Assembly: GCA_036971715.1 (NCBI GenBank)
Contig: JAVHJL010000013.1
Location: 992,001 to 1,056,000, forward strand
Source: Arthrobotrys musiformis
Lineage: Eukaryota > Ascomycota > Orbiliomycetes > Orbiliales > Orbiliaceae
Length of the DNA stretch: 64,000 bases
Direction of reading: 5' to 3'
Shown piece after piece: positions 36,657 through 53,100 of this stretch (positions within the stretch are counted from its first letter, which is position 1; every line of letters begins with the position of its first letter). The position numbers were made by a program, and so were the translations under genes. The notes below the pieces were generated by a model. The model was not told where the DNA came from, did no database searches, and worked only from the letters and a program-made list of their open reading frames with translations.

Positions 36657-38043
36657 ATGCTGGGATCACGCTCCCTCACCCGGCTTCTAAGCCGAAGCTG
36701 CGGCTCCATACCATCTGCTACGACTACTACAACTACATCTCGAATCCTCGCCTCATCGTCATTAAGAAACTATGCAACAGCAGTCGAATCCTCCCCGACA
36801 TCATCAATCCCAATCTCCAGCTTCGAATCGCCCTTCGCAAAACCCCCCGATCGGAGCGAAGAAACGATCCGTATGAGAACATACAAACCCCGTACTCCCG
36901 GTGTCCGACATCTTCGAAGACCGATCAATGATCATCTGTGGAAAGGAAAACCCTACCTCCCACTCACCATCCCCCGAAAGGGTCACGGATTGGGAGGCAG
37001 GAACAATTCCGGCAGGGTTACAGTCCGTCACAGAGGCGGTGGTCACAAACGAAGAATCAGAACCGTGGATTTCAGCAGATTCGCCGGTGGACCTCACACG
37101 GTCGACCGTATCGAATACGATCCCGGCCGAAGCGCGCATATAGCATTGATCACCAGCAAGGACTCGGGTAAAAAAAGTTATATACTGGCAGCAGACGGAT
37201 TACGCGCCGGTGACAAGGTACAAAGCTACAGAGGCGGTGTTCCCGCCGATTTACTAGCCAGCATGGGCGGTGTCATCGATCCTGGTATGTTGGCTGCCAA
37301 AACAGCGTGGAGGGGTAATTGTCTGCCGTTAAGGTATATACCCATCGGAGCGGTCATTCACGCCGTGGCTACTATTCCCAACGGCCCTGCGAAGTTTTGC
37401 AGAGCGGCGGGAACGTATGCTACGGTTGTTGCTAAAGATGAGGTCCGTGGGTTTGCGATTGTGAGGTTGCAGAGCGGGGAGGTGAGGAGGTTTATGATCG
37501 ATGCTGCTGCGACGGTTGGAGTCGTCAGCAATCCTACGTGGAGGCATAGACAGCTTGGCAAGGCGGGTAGATCGAGGTGGTTGGGTATCAGGCCTACGGT
37601 TCGTGGTGTCGCTATGAACGCATGTGAGTATTTCATTTTATCCATTACATAAAACATGCTCGAGGTGGATTCCGCTTCATGTTGTTCCTACGGGAGGCCG
37701 CGTCTACCAACCGGGGCCGAAAAGGACGGCTAGAGCCGAAATAATTTTTTTGTTTGAGAGCAGAGCTGACTCATCATCTGCGGATAGGTGACCATCCCCA
37801 CGGTGGTGGTCGAGGAAAGTCCAAGGGTAACCGTCACCCGGTGAGCCCTTGGGGTGTCCCGGTAAGGATTACTCAGCCCCATTCACTTGATAACGTTATA
37901 TACCGTTATTTCAACGTTATTTGATTCTGAAACTAACAGTTTTAAAGACCAAATCAGGGTACAAGACGAGAAGGGTGGGGAAGAAGAACCCGTGGGTGGT
38001 GACGGAGAGGCCGCGTGGGAAGGAGAAGAAGGAGAAGATGTAG
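36657..38043 (+). CDS. RML2: Mitochondrial large-subunit ribosomal protein uL2m
   Basis: Three exons (36657-37623, 37788-37861, 37948-38043) give 378 residues. The first about 40 residues are Ser/Thr/Arg-rich without acidic residues, a mitochondrial presequence. The RNA-binding L2 core follows: GRNNSGRVTVRHRGGGHKRR, IEYDPGRSAHIALI, and the peptidyl-transferase-proximal MNACDHPHGGGRGKSKGNRH, whose Asp and His residues straddle the first intron. The tail ends in Lys-rich text. It is a component of the mitoribosome large subunit needed for peptide-bond formation. Confidence 0.95.
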
Positions 38044-39809
38044 TAGTATAGCTAACTAGTGTTCGCATGGGGGTACTGTACCGTGACCGTGGTGTGTGTG
38101 TACATATATTACGTATACCGTCAAGATGTATTTTCTGTATATAAAAATTTCGAAGCTATACCTTTTTTACACCTCTTCTATCAGCCCGCGATTGAGCCTC
38201 ACCATATTTTATACATACATATTAATTAAATGAATGAGAAAAAAAGAGGACAGAGTATACGTAGTCAAACGTATACGACTTACGACTGTTCATCAATAAT
38301 GAATGGAAGTGAGTGTTTTGTGCCCGGGTGATATCGTAATCGGTGGACCAAACGGGAATGGGCTTTACGAGCTCTCTCTCCTTCAATGCATGCACGATTA
38401 AGATTGAAACCGTACCCCGCGGACGCCCGTCGAACGCCCAGAGCACATACTCCGTACATGCGCACATACTTCGTGCATGGGACTAAGATGGTGTATGAGT
38501 CAGCAACGACTAAAAACTTGGGATCGGAGGTTGTTAGACGCCGACAAGGTTTTTTATATGCAGGACGCTTACACCCCGCTCCACTTTAATTATTCAAGTG
38601 TCAGTTTCTAGAAAGAAAAGAGTTTTTTTTTTTTTTTCGCTGTCCGGAATCAGAGGCTAAAGGAATTGGAAAGGGACGAAGCGAGCGAAAGGGGTTTAGT
38701 GGGATAACTTTCACGAAGGCTCCGCTGAAATCCCCGTTCCACCCATATATTATATACTTAACTGATATGATGTATACGATGTGGGATGTATGATGTCGAC
38801 GATGCAGATAAGCTGATGGTCTGGATCAGTATGTCTTTGTATGATATATCATGAAGTATCTCGAGATGCATACGTTCATACATATATACATACCTAGCCA
38901 ATGTCTGTATTAGTGTAGCAGTGTTACATTCAGAGGCTGAGCTAAGCCTTCATATCAAATACGCCTCCGGGGCTAGTTGGGTAACGAGTTCCCCGGGCTG
39001 GATTCACAAGAAGGATAAAAGACCCGGGAATGTTTCAACAGTGATGAATATTTAATTCGTATGCAGTCAAATGATCCCGGTCTTTTATACTGATATAAAA
39101 GAAGGGAAGGGAAGCTCTGCTTATTAATATAACAGCCCACCCATCCACCCACGCCGCCGCTCGATCGATGAGACTCGAATTCGGTGCTCGAAGGCTTTTC
39201 CTCTCCGGCTTCCGTGTGCTCTTACTTACTACTATACTATACTAACCAACCTCTCCTTTGCTTCGTCGATTGGATTGCATGCCATAATATACAATACGGC
39301 ATGACATGATATGATACTATCTACACCATACTGTACTACTACTACACTATACACTCTACTGTGCTACTCCTGCCCCCTGGGCCTGACCTGGACCTGACCC
39401 GGACACCAGACGCTAGATACGACCTGGGAACCGGACCATCTTCAAACAAAAAGGAAAACATCCAACTGGTTAATTAGTTCTTTGTGCGAGCTTGTTCCTC
39501 CATTCACTCGTTCATTCATTTACATCCAACATCCTGCGAACTCAGCTTCCCTTTTGCCTTAAGCTTTGGTCTTGTCCTTGTTCCGGCTGGTTCTAGTTTT
39601 AGTTCTCCAACTTTGCCGCCCCTGGAATTCGAACTAAAGGCAAAAAAACAGAACCGTCCGAAAATACATCAACGGTTCTACATAATCCTTTCTTCCTTTT
39701 TAGTTTATTTTATTTTATTTTTTATTTGTATTTTTATAATTTTCCTTGACTACAAATCCTCCCCTTTCCCTTTCCTCCGCCAAGTGGGAAAGACGAAGAC
39801 GAAGAAACC
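38044..39809. promoter_or_regulatory. Long upstream region of the Zn2Cys6 gene
   Basis: About 1.77 kb without a supportable gene. It includes a T run (about 38622-38637), CTAT/ACTAT-rich stretches (39220-39360) and a pyrimidine-rich block with TTTTATTTTATTTT (39690-39745) just before the start, which looks like a long 5' leader. Short ORFs show no domain. Confidence 0.5.
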
Positions 39810-42909
<3,100 letters not shown>

Positions 42910-43515
42910 ACCCCTTGCTCACTTTCTTACTCTTTTTTCTTTTATATTTTGGGGGGATAGTGGTATAAAAAGTTCGGGCTATTTCTTTGTTTATTTCTAT
43001 TGATGGGCTTTTTCCTTTTATCTCCACACCAGCTTCGAGGTTTTGTTACAAGGCGGCAGTTTTTTTCTCATATTTTATTATTTAATCACTTGGGGTATTT
43101 GATTCGGGGAGTTTTAGCTATCTGGGAGTTTTCTGCATCTCCAGCTATTTTGGATTACTGGGATATCGGCATGTCTGGGATTCTTTATCTGCGAGCTTAT
43201 ATACTATTCTATTATTATTACTCCCATCTCCACTTTTTGTATTATTCAGGTTCCTTGATGTTATTATTTATCCCGAGGGTTTATAATTTGTGTACTTATA
43301 AATATGGAATGGCAGCATGCATTATAAAAGCAGGTGCTCACTGACAGCTGTTTACCTCGGCCTAATTGACGCGCGCGCCCAAAGAGCCGGCCGCCAAAAC
43401 AAAGCCGCATCCCAGCCCCTTGGTTACCCGATATCATCATCATCATCATCATCATCCTCAACCACCATCACCACCAATTGCGACTCCAACCACCTATCAA
43501 AGGTGTACCGAAAAG
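42910..43515. other. Spacer between transcription factor and HIT gene
   Basis: T-rich 3' region of the regulator, then the HIT promoter with a (CAT)n run at about 43434-43456. Confidence 0.5.
43434..43456 (+). repeat. (ATC)n trinucleotide repeat
   Basis: About eight copies 60 bases upstream of the HIT start. In an upstream-extended frame it would encode seven histidines. Confidence 0.85.
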
Positions 43516-44451
43516 ATGCCCTACACAACCTCAACCGCCAAACGCTCGCGCCGCTCCAGAGCCTCAGCAGCAAGTCGGCGCTCCCGCCTCCCGCCGCACG
43601 CAGAAGAAGAAGACTGCCCCTTCTGCCAAATCTCCCGTACAAACCCACCAATGGCCCAAATAACGCCCTATTCGGCTCCATCAACCTCCTCCCCGACGCA
43701 TAACCACTCCACGACGCACATGATCCTGTCCACACCGCAGGTCATCGGCTTCCTGGACATAATGCCCCTATCACCCGGCCACGTCCTCCTAACCCCCCGT
43801 CACCACGCCGAGAAAATCATGGATTTAACGCCGGAAGAAGGAGCGAGTCTGGGTGCCTGGTTACCCATCATCACCAGAGCCGTGAGCAGGGCTATGCAGG
43901 TCGATGATCTGAACGTGGTGCAGAATAACGGTATGGACAGCGAGACGCCCGAGGATTGTAGAGTCAACGTCGGATGGGGGCGGAAGGTGTTCGATGAGGT
44001 TAAGGAGAAGGTTGAGGGGGTGTTTATGGGTGATGGTTAGTTTTTCTTCCCCTTCTCTTTTATATCTATTTATTTTTTGTATAAGAGGGGGTATGAAGGG
44101 GAACCAAGCTGATGAAAGCCACCATCAGACCCTCCTCGATCTCAAGAACACCGGCAGAAAAAGGTACCAATCCAACCCTTAGAGCAACCCCACTAACTCC
44201 GATCTCCAGGCGCCCGCGCAAGCCAAGTAGTTAAACACGTCCATTACCACATAATCCCCCGTCCGGAATCCCACACCGCCTCCCGCGCATGGACCATGTT
44301 CGGCAAAGGCCAGCGCTCCGACCTCGACGACGACGAAGCCGCCTTAATCGCTGCCCGCATCCGTCAGGAAATCGCCTGGGAGATGGAACGAATGGGTAAC
44401 AGCACCGATGCACCCGTATTCCGTACCACCGTCCTCGCGCCGAAGTTGTAG
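43516..44451 (+). CDS. HIT-domain nucleotide hydrolase/transferase
   Basis: Two exons (43516-43930, 44210-44451) give 218 residues. The N-terminus is Arg/Ser-rich. CPFCQI is the zinc-binding start of many HIT proteins, followed by the strand VIGFLDIMPLSPGHVLLTPRHH. The intron (GTATGG donor, ACTAAC branch, CTCCAG acceptor) removes 279 bases, and exon 2 supplies the histidine triad KHVHYHIIPRP. These proteins cleave nucleoside phosphoramidates or diadenosine polyphosphates. An upstream in-frame ATG at 43366 would add a poly-His tract, but 43516 (MPYTTSTAKR) is more likely. Unspliced RNA reads on for 36 codons and lacks the triad. Confidence 0.88.
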
Positions 44452-45633
44452 TTTTGTTTGGGAGGGAGTTGTAAGAGTAGGAAATAGTGGATCTAGATGA
44501 TCTAACGGTACATTAATAGTAGAGGGAATATGGACTGGATTCTGTCTTAATGTCTTAATTTTGTAATGTTTAGCGTCAGCTCTGGATTTTCGGGATACAA
44601 ATAAAGCGTTCTGTTACCACAACCACTCCACTGGTGATTTGATAACTCAGGCATTCACAGATATCAGTGCATACGTACGTCGAACGGACCTCAACCTCTC
44701 CACTACGACGGCACAAGAGTATAATATATATATCAATTACCAACCACCATCTATTACCGAATAGTACTACAGTACATCCGCAACCCATCAAACAGTAACA
44801 AAAAAAAACAAAAAAATGGGAAAAAAGCGACTGCTAAAAGAACGCCCTTCATCCCGAAATCTGAAAAATAACGGAAGGCCAAAAACAAACAAAAGAACAT
44901 GCTCGCAAAAGAAAGACAAAGACGCAGAGTCATCGTACCGTTCCCAATGACATGTTTGTGGAGAGAATTCTTTAATATAGAGTCGGCTGAAAAAAGGTTG
45001 AAGAAGAACGAAGTTGGGATCTCCATAATGCAAGCAAAGCATGTCAATGGGAAGAGGATAGTATGTACACAAAAAAGAGAATCAGGCGGAAGAAAGAAGG
45101 AAGAAAAACGCAATTTTGGAAGACGCCTTGTGATCGTTAGTTTCTTTGTTAGTGAATAAAAAAGGAACAGTATCGTATTATTTTTGCTCTTGATTTGGCC
45201 TCTGAATATGCGTTAGGTTAGTAGTAGTAGTCAATGCTTGGAAGTCCAGTAACGTTAAAGAGGTGGGAGACGGTTCGCGAGATTCAAGACATTGCTATTC
45301 TAGCCAGAAGACAGGCAGGGAAGACGTAAGAAGTGAGTACAGGTGTGATGAGCCTATCGCTCCTCTCCCTACGATCCTGCGTTTCTAGTGAAAACATATG
45401 AATGTGAATGATCTCGGTCGGAGGGGGGGATAGAGGCGTGAATGATGAAAGGTGCGAAAGTCAAGATGTTAACAAGAAAAAAAACAAAAACACCCTGGAC
45501 GCCGTTAAATCATGAAGAAAGAAAAAGAAAAAGAAACAATGTATGCCCGCATATCACCTGCCATGCAAGATCGGTGACCACGGAAATGGAAAGCAAAGAA
45601 GCAAAGGACAAGGCAAGTCAGAGATATGTCTGA
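44452..45633. other. Spacer between convergent HIT and cyclin genes
   Basis: About 1.2 kb, A-rich and purine-rich on the plus strand (44800-45140, 45470-45540). It is probably the long 3' untranslated region of cyclin B. ORFs here are low-complexity Lys/Arg text and were not accepted. Confidence 0.5.
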
Positions 45634-47288
45634 TTACAAGTCAACGGGCTCATTAAGGTCAACCTTGTAGTGGACGGCGGCACTCTTTGCCCAAGAGCGA
45701 ACCTTGATCGAAGCTGTAGAAGAGAGACAGGTTAGTAATAGGTTGGCGAGATGTTATTGTTAGGAAGAGACATACCCTTCTTGAACTTCTTATCAGCATA
45801 TTTCATGAAAAATGCCTCGTGCTTAACTGGGCGGGCGAGGTAGTCAACCATGAGCTTGAAAACAGGCATGATCTCATCTTCCGTATATCCAGAATAGTGG
45901 ACAAGGCTGGCATTCTATCAGATTGTTAGCATAGAACAAAGTGTTAAGTGATACGTGAGAGGGAGGAATACCCATGAGCCACGGTTGTACATTTTCCTAG
46001 CCATATACATGGCGGCAGCAGCGACGAGCGAGCCCGGGTACTCGAGGAAACGATAGTCGAGAAGGCTGACTTCCATGAGGTACTTGGCGAAGGTGCGGGT
46101 GCGGATGTCGTAGTCATCGGCCTTGGAGATACGACGGAGGAAGTTCATTGGGTTAGGGTAAGATAGGTCATAGTCGAGAGTTGTGAGGATATAACGCTCG
46201 GCTCTGAGAAGTTCATCTTCGACATATCCACCGTCGCTAACGTAGATAAAGTTCTTGATCGAAGGAGAGTAGACCTCTTCATACTTGGCAGCAACCCACA
46301 TTGCAGCAACGCCAACCAATTGGAGCTTATCCAATCCGACTTGCTTAAGGCCGAGGAAACGGTCGATGATGTTGACGGTGAGATACAAGGTCTCGGGGAG
46401 GAGGCGGAAACGGGTGTGGACTTCGATGAGCCAGTCGACGAGGATTCCGCGCATCTTCCATTGCAATTCATCTTGGTGATCCATGTATTCGGGGTTGGCC
46501 ATGCTCTTGGGCTCTAGGTCGCGGAGGTACGCATCGATCTCCTCAGAGTACTCTGCAACCATCAAGGGGTCGTCATCTTCCTCATTTTCGATAATAACGG
46601 CTGGCTGAGGCTCAACAACACGGGTTCTCTTGCTGTTTGGCTCATTGGCGAAAACTTCTCCCTCCTTCTCGAGAGCGGTGGGCTTCTGAGCCGCGACTTC
46701 CTTTGTCTTGGTCTTAACTTCGACGGCAGCGACTTCCGCCTTCTTCTTCTCTTCGACAGGGGCCTCATTCTCGTTGTTGTTGGTCTTATCAACTTCGGTG
46801 GCACGGGCGGAGGAGTTAGCGCGCTTTCGAGGGCGTGCGGCAGCGGTCTTAGCGGTCTGCTTGACCTCGGTCGCCTTGACCTCCTCGACAACCTTCTCCT
46901 TAAGAACGGTGCGAGTCTTAGTCTTAGTGACACCCGTCTTGGTCGTAAGGGCGCTCTTAACAGCCTTCTTAGTTTCCTCTTTGAGAGAACCGTCCTGACC
47001 AGCTTTGTTAAAGTTGCTGACGTCCTCAAGGGCAACACGTTTACGGTTCAAGGGCTGGGAAGCCTTGGTGCTAGCAGCAGTCGTCGAGACCAAAGCCTTG
47101 CCAACGGTCTTGGTCGAAGCACGCGTGGCTCGGCTGGCGATGCCTGCATTCTCATCTTGATTCTGTGCCCTTTGGCGGGTGACACGTTTCTATATGGACA
47201 ATTAGACGACGATTCTTCATACCGACACGAACGATCAAGAAGAGAAACAAGCAGGGAGAAGGAGAGAGAAGATACTTACGGCTTGCAT
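45634..47288 (-). CDS. nimE: G2/mitotic B-type cyclin
   Basis: Four exons (47288-47280, 47189-45972, 45914-45776, 45713-45634) give 481 residues, close to Aspergillus NimE. The first exon is only three codons (MQA). A destruction box RVALEDVSN (RxxLxxxxN) lies near residue 52. A Lys/Ala/Thr-rich linker precedes the cyclin box: MRGILVDWLIEVHTRFRLLP, the MRAIL-type Cdk1 contact, then DKLQLVGVAAMWVAAKYEE. The second cyclin fold includes SLLDYRFLEYPGSLVAAAAMYMA. It activates Cdk1 for mitosis and is degraded by APC/C. The leader upstream is unusually long and repeat-rich. Confidence 0.95.
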
Positions 47289-50141
47289 CGTGTCGGATAT
47301 GTAGAGTGATGTGTGTTAAAGATATATCTGTGTGAGAGTGTTTGGATGGATCCGAGATCAGACGATCAAGGAAGAGAGACTAAATGTAGGTGGAAGAACA
47401 CGGGATTGTTAGTTTGACATGAATGTGAGGTTGATATTTGTATGGATGAGGAAGGCGAGAGGAAATATGTGAAGAATATGGTGAGGAATGATGTTCCAGT
47501 GGAGACACGGTGCGGTTGTGTATCAGGAAGAGAATAAAGAAAACCAAGACAAGCAACACCACCACCACCACCAATGGATCCATACATACACGCACGCATG
47601 GATGGATGGATGAAAGAATGAAAAATGAGTGTCAGAGAAAGTGGAGACACGTACGCTAAGAGTTTCACACCGTTAGAGAACGGTCTGTTTGAACAAATTA
47701 GTAGAATTTGACGCGGTTCTTGGTGGTCGTTATTCTGGTAGTGGCAGTGGTGATGATATTCGTCGAGTATGATCCAAAATATGTCAAGGAAAGGATTAAG
47801 AAGGGAAGGAAGAGAGAATTGAAGGTGTAGATGTCTGAGGTTGAACGGAGAGTGGGTGGTGATAGTGGTTGTGGTAGTGGTGCAAGGAGGTGGATGAGGT
47901 TGAAGAAGGGAGGTTGGTGATGGACTGTCTGAGACTCTATTTTATTCCCGGCTAAGAATGGAGAGATCCTATGCCAGCATATAACAAACAGAATCAATCC
48001 AATCCAAAGTTGTCCTTGAAGTTGAAGATGAAGTTGAAGTTTTGAAGCCGATGATAGAGACCCAATCCCGTCTATTTTGGGTATCGCGATGTCGCTGGCT
48101 GAGGGGGCGAAGGATTGATGATTTTGGAGGAGATGCCGAGCAATGGGAGAGGAGGTTGGTGGTGATGGGTTTTGCACGGTGTTGAGCCTCCTTTTGGCGT
48201 TGTTATTGGATTCCTTCCTGACCTGGAAAAAATACGGGAAATGGAACACGGCGGTTAGAACGACCACACAATACAACAACTACAATTTTAGTGCCAATTC
48301 TTGTCCCTGAAGTCTACGATCAATGCACACATCCAGATGTCTGTATGTATCGTGAGTATAATATGTGATGAGTATTGAAGAGTGGGATAGTAGAGAGAGG
48401 GGAAGTATTGTATTGTATTGTATTGTATTGATTGACTGTCTGGTGGACTGGAGATGTAATATTGGCTGGCACGCTCTGTTTAAAGGTGTCTAAACTGTTT
48501 TGTTGTTGTTGTTCTGTGTTGACAAAGCCCCCAGCCAATCAGGGTCGCCAGCCAATCACCGCCCGGGGAACAGGTAAACATTCTTCCCAAACAGGAAATG
48601 GGCACTTGGCTGACTAAGACACACCACCACGAAGTTTACACGAACAAACCGACTAGTCCGGGTATCCAGTCAGACGGAGATATCGCGCGAGGAACGGGCA
48701 ATGCGGCCAAGTTGGGAATACAAAGGGCTGGTTGTTTGACGCTAATTTGACGCCCAAACGGTACTTCTAATTGATCATACATCCTAATATCTGAGTGGGC
48801 GTCAAACTGCAGTAATGCATTACATACTTAGTACCTACTTACTTACTTTATATATACCAAGTGAGTAGTGCTAGTAATTATCATTCCTGCAAATTTCAAT
48901 GCTTCAATCCACTCTAACATTTCGATATGATACTCTCATTACCGTCCCTCCACTCCATATTTTCCCCAGTCTAACTGTGAAAAACTCTCTCCCAGGGTGG
49001 TCGAGCGTGTTCCTTGCAGTGACCAGAAGCAGTTTAATGCCTCTGCCAGTTCCCGGTTAGACTGCCTGGCCCCGTTCGTCCTCTCATGTGGTTGCCCCAA
49101 CAACTGCTCAAACTCGAAGGTGCAAACGACCAGGCCCCAGTCCAGCCAGTCCAGCCAGTAGTGCGGGAACAGATGCTATGCGGCCTCACGATGGTAACAA
49201 TATTATATAAAGTTACATGCATGGCGGACTGCTTTATTGTGACAGGCTTCATGTCATCCATATTCACGGTGGATTGATTGATTGACTAACTGACAGGAAA
49301 TATGGTGTGCGCTGGCTTGCTAATTAACTGCTGTCTGGGCACGCGAGAAAGCCATCCCAAATCCAGCCAAAACAGCGTCAGCCATTGGCAATGGCAATAG
49401 CAATCTCGGGTAACCGCAGCAGTGGAAATTCCTCGCCAACATTCGGGCTGATTGGTTCGGAACGAGGACATGAACGAACAGGAAACAGGAAACAGGAACA
49501 AGGATACACGAAAGAGCCACGCTCTTATTGAATACAGACACGCATTCGATGTGCATTGCAATCTGTGGCTGAACGTTCGGATTCAGTTCTTTTTGTTTCT
49601 GAATCGAATCACCACCGGCAACCAGGCCAGCTGGGCCAGGCTCGGTGAGTGCCGAAACCGAAAGTGAGGTCATACGGCAATCCTCTCACTGGTTTCATGT
49701 GTCTTATATCAAACACAGTTCTGAATCTAGTACACCCATGAGGTAGGAAGTAGATACCTAGGTATATACCAGCATATCAGATATATCATCGACATCGCGG
49801 ACGGAGACAGCGGCAGGCCCCCGAAACCCGCCCGTCGACATGCATATGCACCCGCATGGATACCGCATGGATACCGCATTTGCACAATCACAACCGACGA
49901 GGACCCACCCAACGCAAAAATCTTGTTTGCGAATTGCCTCGTTCAATGACTCGGACTATGCCAAAAACTGCGATTGCGGATGCATGCTCCTTATCGTATT
50001 GCTCTCAAAATGTATCATCGTCACTATCTTCATTAGCTTTGCAAATACAATCTCTTTACCAGACAGAAAAATATATATTTTTCTTTCAGTATATAAAATC
50101 GGTGTGTGGTTGGTTGGGAGATATCTAGATGATGCGACAAT
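47289..50141. promoter_or_regulatory. 2.85-kb divergent region cyclin B/BRE4-like
   Basis: Largest gap in the housekeeping part. It has ACCACC runs (about 47557-47573), GATG runs (about 47600-47614), a (TATTG)5 repeat (48406-48430), ACTT/TACT-rich text (48825-48850) and the near-repeat GAACAGGAAACAGGAAACAGGA (about 49477-49497). A 193-codon minus-strand ORF (48279-47698) is low complexity and not accepted. Long 5' leaders are typical of fungal cell-cycle genes, which probably explains part of the gap. Confidence 0.5.
48406..48430 (+). repeat. (TATTG)5 microsatellite
   Basis: Five perfect five-base units upstream of cyclin B. Confidence 0.9.
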
Positions 50142-53100
50142 ATGGACTCTGCAAAGGCAGAGACTTCGGCCGACGCTGCCCGGCGTCGGAAACCTACGAG
50201 ACGTAGATCGTGCGACTCCGGCTCCCCAAGGCATACTCATGTGCATACAGGCGCATCGACACCCATAGATCTCGAATCCGGTCAGCAGCGGCTCAAATGT
50301 GCTACCGTCGACGTTCTACCAACTTCTACTCCAACCGACACCGGTACCCCACAGGTGCGGTGGTCGGGTCTTGAGCCTCATGTCCCAAGACACTCAATCG
50401 ATCAATTAAAGTCTGGCCAATCTTCACCCGGATCAGCATGGACGCCACCGTACACAAAAGTATACCGAGGCTCCTTCGCTGCGACACCCATATCCCGTTC
50501 TCGACTAGCCAGCGGACAAGCCACACCTCGAGGAGGTTCACTCGTCGCAAGCATCCCGCTAGACCAGTTTATGAGCAGACTCCAACTGGAAGCCGACGAT
50601 CTGGAAGACTACGGAGTCGAAGAACTGCGGGATGGATTCTTCGATGCATCGTTTTATAAAATGGCCAGGAAGGAACTGGCAACTGCGAAGCAGAAAAGGA
50701 AGATAAGATCACCCTTCTCGCTGCGCAAGTTCGTTCAATTGCAGAAAGATGGCATCCAGCGATTCTTTTGGAGTATAAAGCATCCCAAGCGGCGGAGTGC
50801 TTTGATGAGGGCTGTCACCGGATACATGGTGGCATACATTTTATGCCTCGTCCCAGCCATACGAACATGGCTGGGGCAGTATCATTACATTATGATCATA
50901 GCCACCATCGTCAACCATGCAGGACGGAGTATAGGTTCACAAATCGAGGGTACGGCAGCAACAATCACGGGAGCTGGTATTGGGATCGGAGCCGGTCTGT
51001 TAGCCTTGTGGATATCAACCGTGTCTGGCCCGGCAAGGAACAGCTACGGAGCCTTCCTTGCCGTCTGCGTGCTTATCACGCTTCCGATGTTAGCCTGGGC
51101 GAGAGCGAGATTTGCTAGAGTCTTCCAGTTGTGCATTTCTGCGGGGTTCGCTCTATTCTTCATGGTCTGCGAGAGAGTCGGGCCAATTCCATTATACCGG
51201 AAGGCATGGGAATTCGGGATACCGTGGGTTTTAGGTATGGTTATTGCCCAAATTACCAACGTACTACTGTTCCCCAATCCCGGGAATGTTCAATTGGCGT
51301 GAGTATTAATCTGTGGTCTCTAATTGTAATTTTAATACTGACAAAAGTATATAGTCGTGCCCTGCACAAAGCGCTCGATGCAGCCATAGGCGGACTCGAG
51401 CTCCCACGCCCATCGACCGCCCGCCAGCGTGAGAAGATGAGCAAGGAAACCGTCGAGATGTCCATCGCAGTCAGAGACTTCAGATCAGAGATCACAATTT
51501 CCAAAATCTCGCCCGAGGACATGACGGAGCTCAGAAACAATCTACAAGCGGTAATCAGAGACTTCCTACGTCTGGAGTGCATCGCTCCCGTTTTTGAGCC
51601 CCCGAAGGAGGAAGAGGAACCGCCGAAGGGCAAACCTATCCAAGAAACAAAAATCCATATCGAAATTGACAGTGGCGACGAAAGCGAGGATGATGAAAAA
51701 GTGGAAATAGATCGTATACGGGCCGCCCTATCCGGACCAAGTCGCGAAATGATCAATCTAATGAAAGAAGCTCTAGAAGCTTGCGATACGCTTCTCATGC
51801 AGATTCTACACCAAACTTCATTTCTTCCACCAGAAAGGAAAAAGAATAAATACGATTGTGAAGCCCTTACGGATCGATTACTCGCCGCCAGGGATAAACT
51901 CGAGGAAGCCCATATTGTTTGGGCAAACGTCCACCCAGCGGATGCCAGTTATACCATCATCCAAATCTTCCTCTTCACATCAACGCTCCTCCAGGCGTCC
52001 GATCAAGTCATCAAGCTCGTGAAGTCCACCGGCTCAATCGTTAAGAAACGTCGTGGTGCTAGGTGGAGCTTTTACCTCCCGAACTATCCACTTGAGAAGT
52101 TAGTATACCGTAGCAACCCCCAAGTTCGCCATGATCGGGGCGGAACCACGACAGCATTCTACTTCCGAACGATGAAGGATATCGCCATACTCATGAGCAA
52201 GATCGCCGGAAAGGCATGGGTCCCCAATTCCGACCTCGCTGAGAAGCCAGCGCCCCAGAAGAAGACGCTGAGGTTTAGGATTTGGGAAGTACTCCACGAA
52301 ATGCAGGGGTTCGAGGCAAGATTTGCGCTGAAGAATACTATAACTATTTGTCTCCTCGCAATACCGGCTTGGCTTAGCGGACCGCAAACTTGGTGGGATG
52401 AATGGGAAGGGTGGTGGTGCCTCGTGGCAGCATGGCATCTAATGCAGCCCAGGGTATGTTATCCCATTACCTACAAACGAGAAAGATTTTACAATGCTAA
52501 CATCCTCTATAGGTCGGCGGTAACCTCAACGACCTCGCAGCAAGATTGGTAACTGTAGTCCTCGGAGCCATCTGGGGCGCTCTATCATTCTTCGCAGGCG
52601 ACGGGAACCCCTACGTCATGGCCGTCTTCGCCCTAATCTTCGCAATCCCACTTCTATACCGCTACATGTTATCATCCCACCCTCGCTCCGGATTCATCGG
52701 CTGCCTAACATTCACCGTCGTCTCCATGACTTGCAAAAACTACGAAGGAATAACCCCTCCCCATAGGATCGCATACACCCGAGGAACAGTGATTATAATC
52801 GGTGTCCTCGCAAGCGTCTTCATAAACTGGTTCCTATGGCCATTCGTAGCCCGTCACGAACTTCGAAAGTCTCTAGCAAACATGCTAATAAACCTAAGCA
52901 TCGTCTACCGTACCGTTGTAGCAAAGTACGCCAAAAAGCCCCCCCCACAAACCACTATTGTAACCCAAAACTAACCGTTTATGAAAAACAGATACATCTA
53001 CCACGATCTAGACTACATGCCCTCCCCACAGGACATAATCGACTCCCAAATCCGCGAAGCAAAACTCCGCGAAGGCTTCGTGCGTATCCGCGAACTCCTA

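Noticed and set aside
43366..43515. Upstream extension of the HIT protein with seven histidines
   Set aside because: Composition is a CAT microsatellite and low-complexity Pro/Thr text. The internal ATG at 43516 is a better start.
47698..48279. 193-codon minus-strand ORF with hydrophobic ends
   Set aside because: Low-complexity, repeat-derived text without a domain, lying in the long cyclin leader. No splice or start support.
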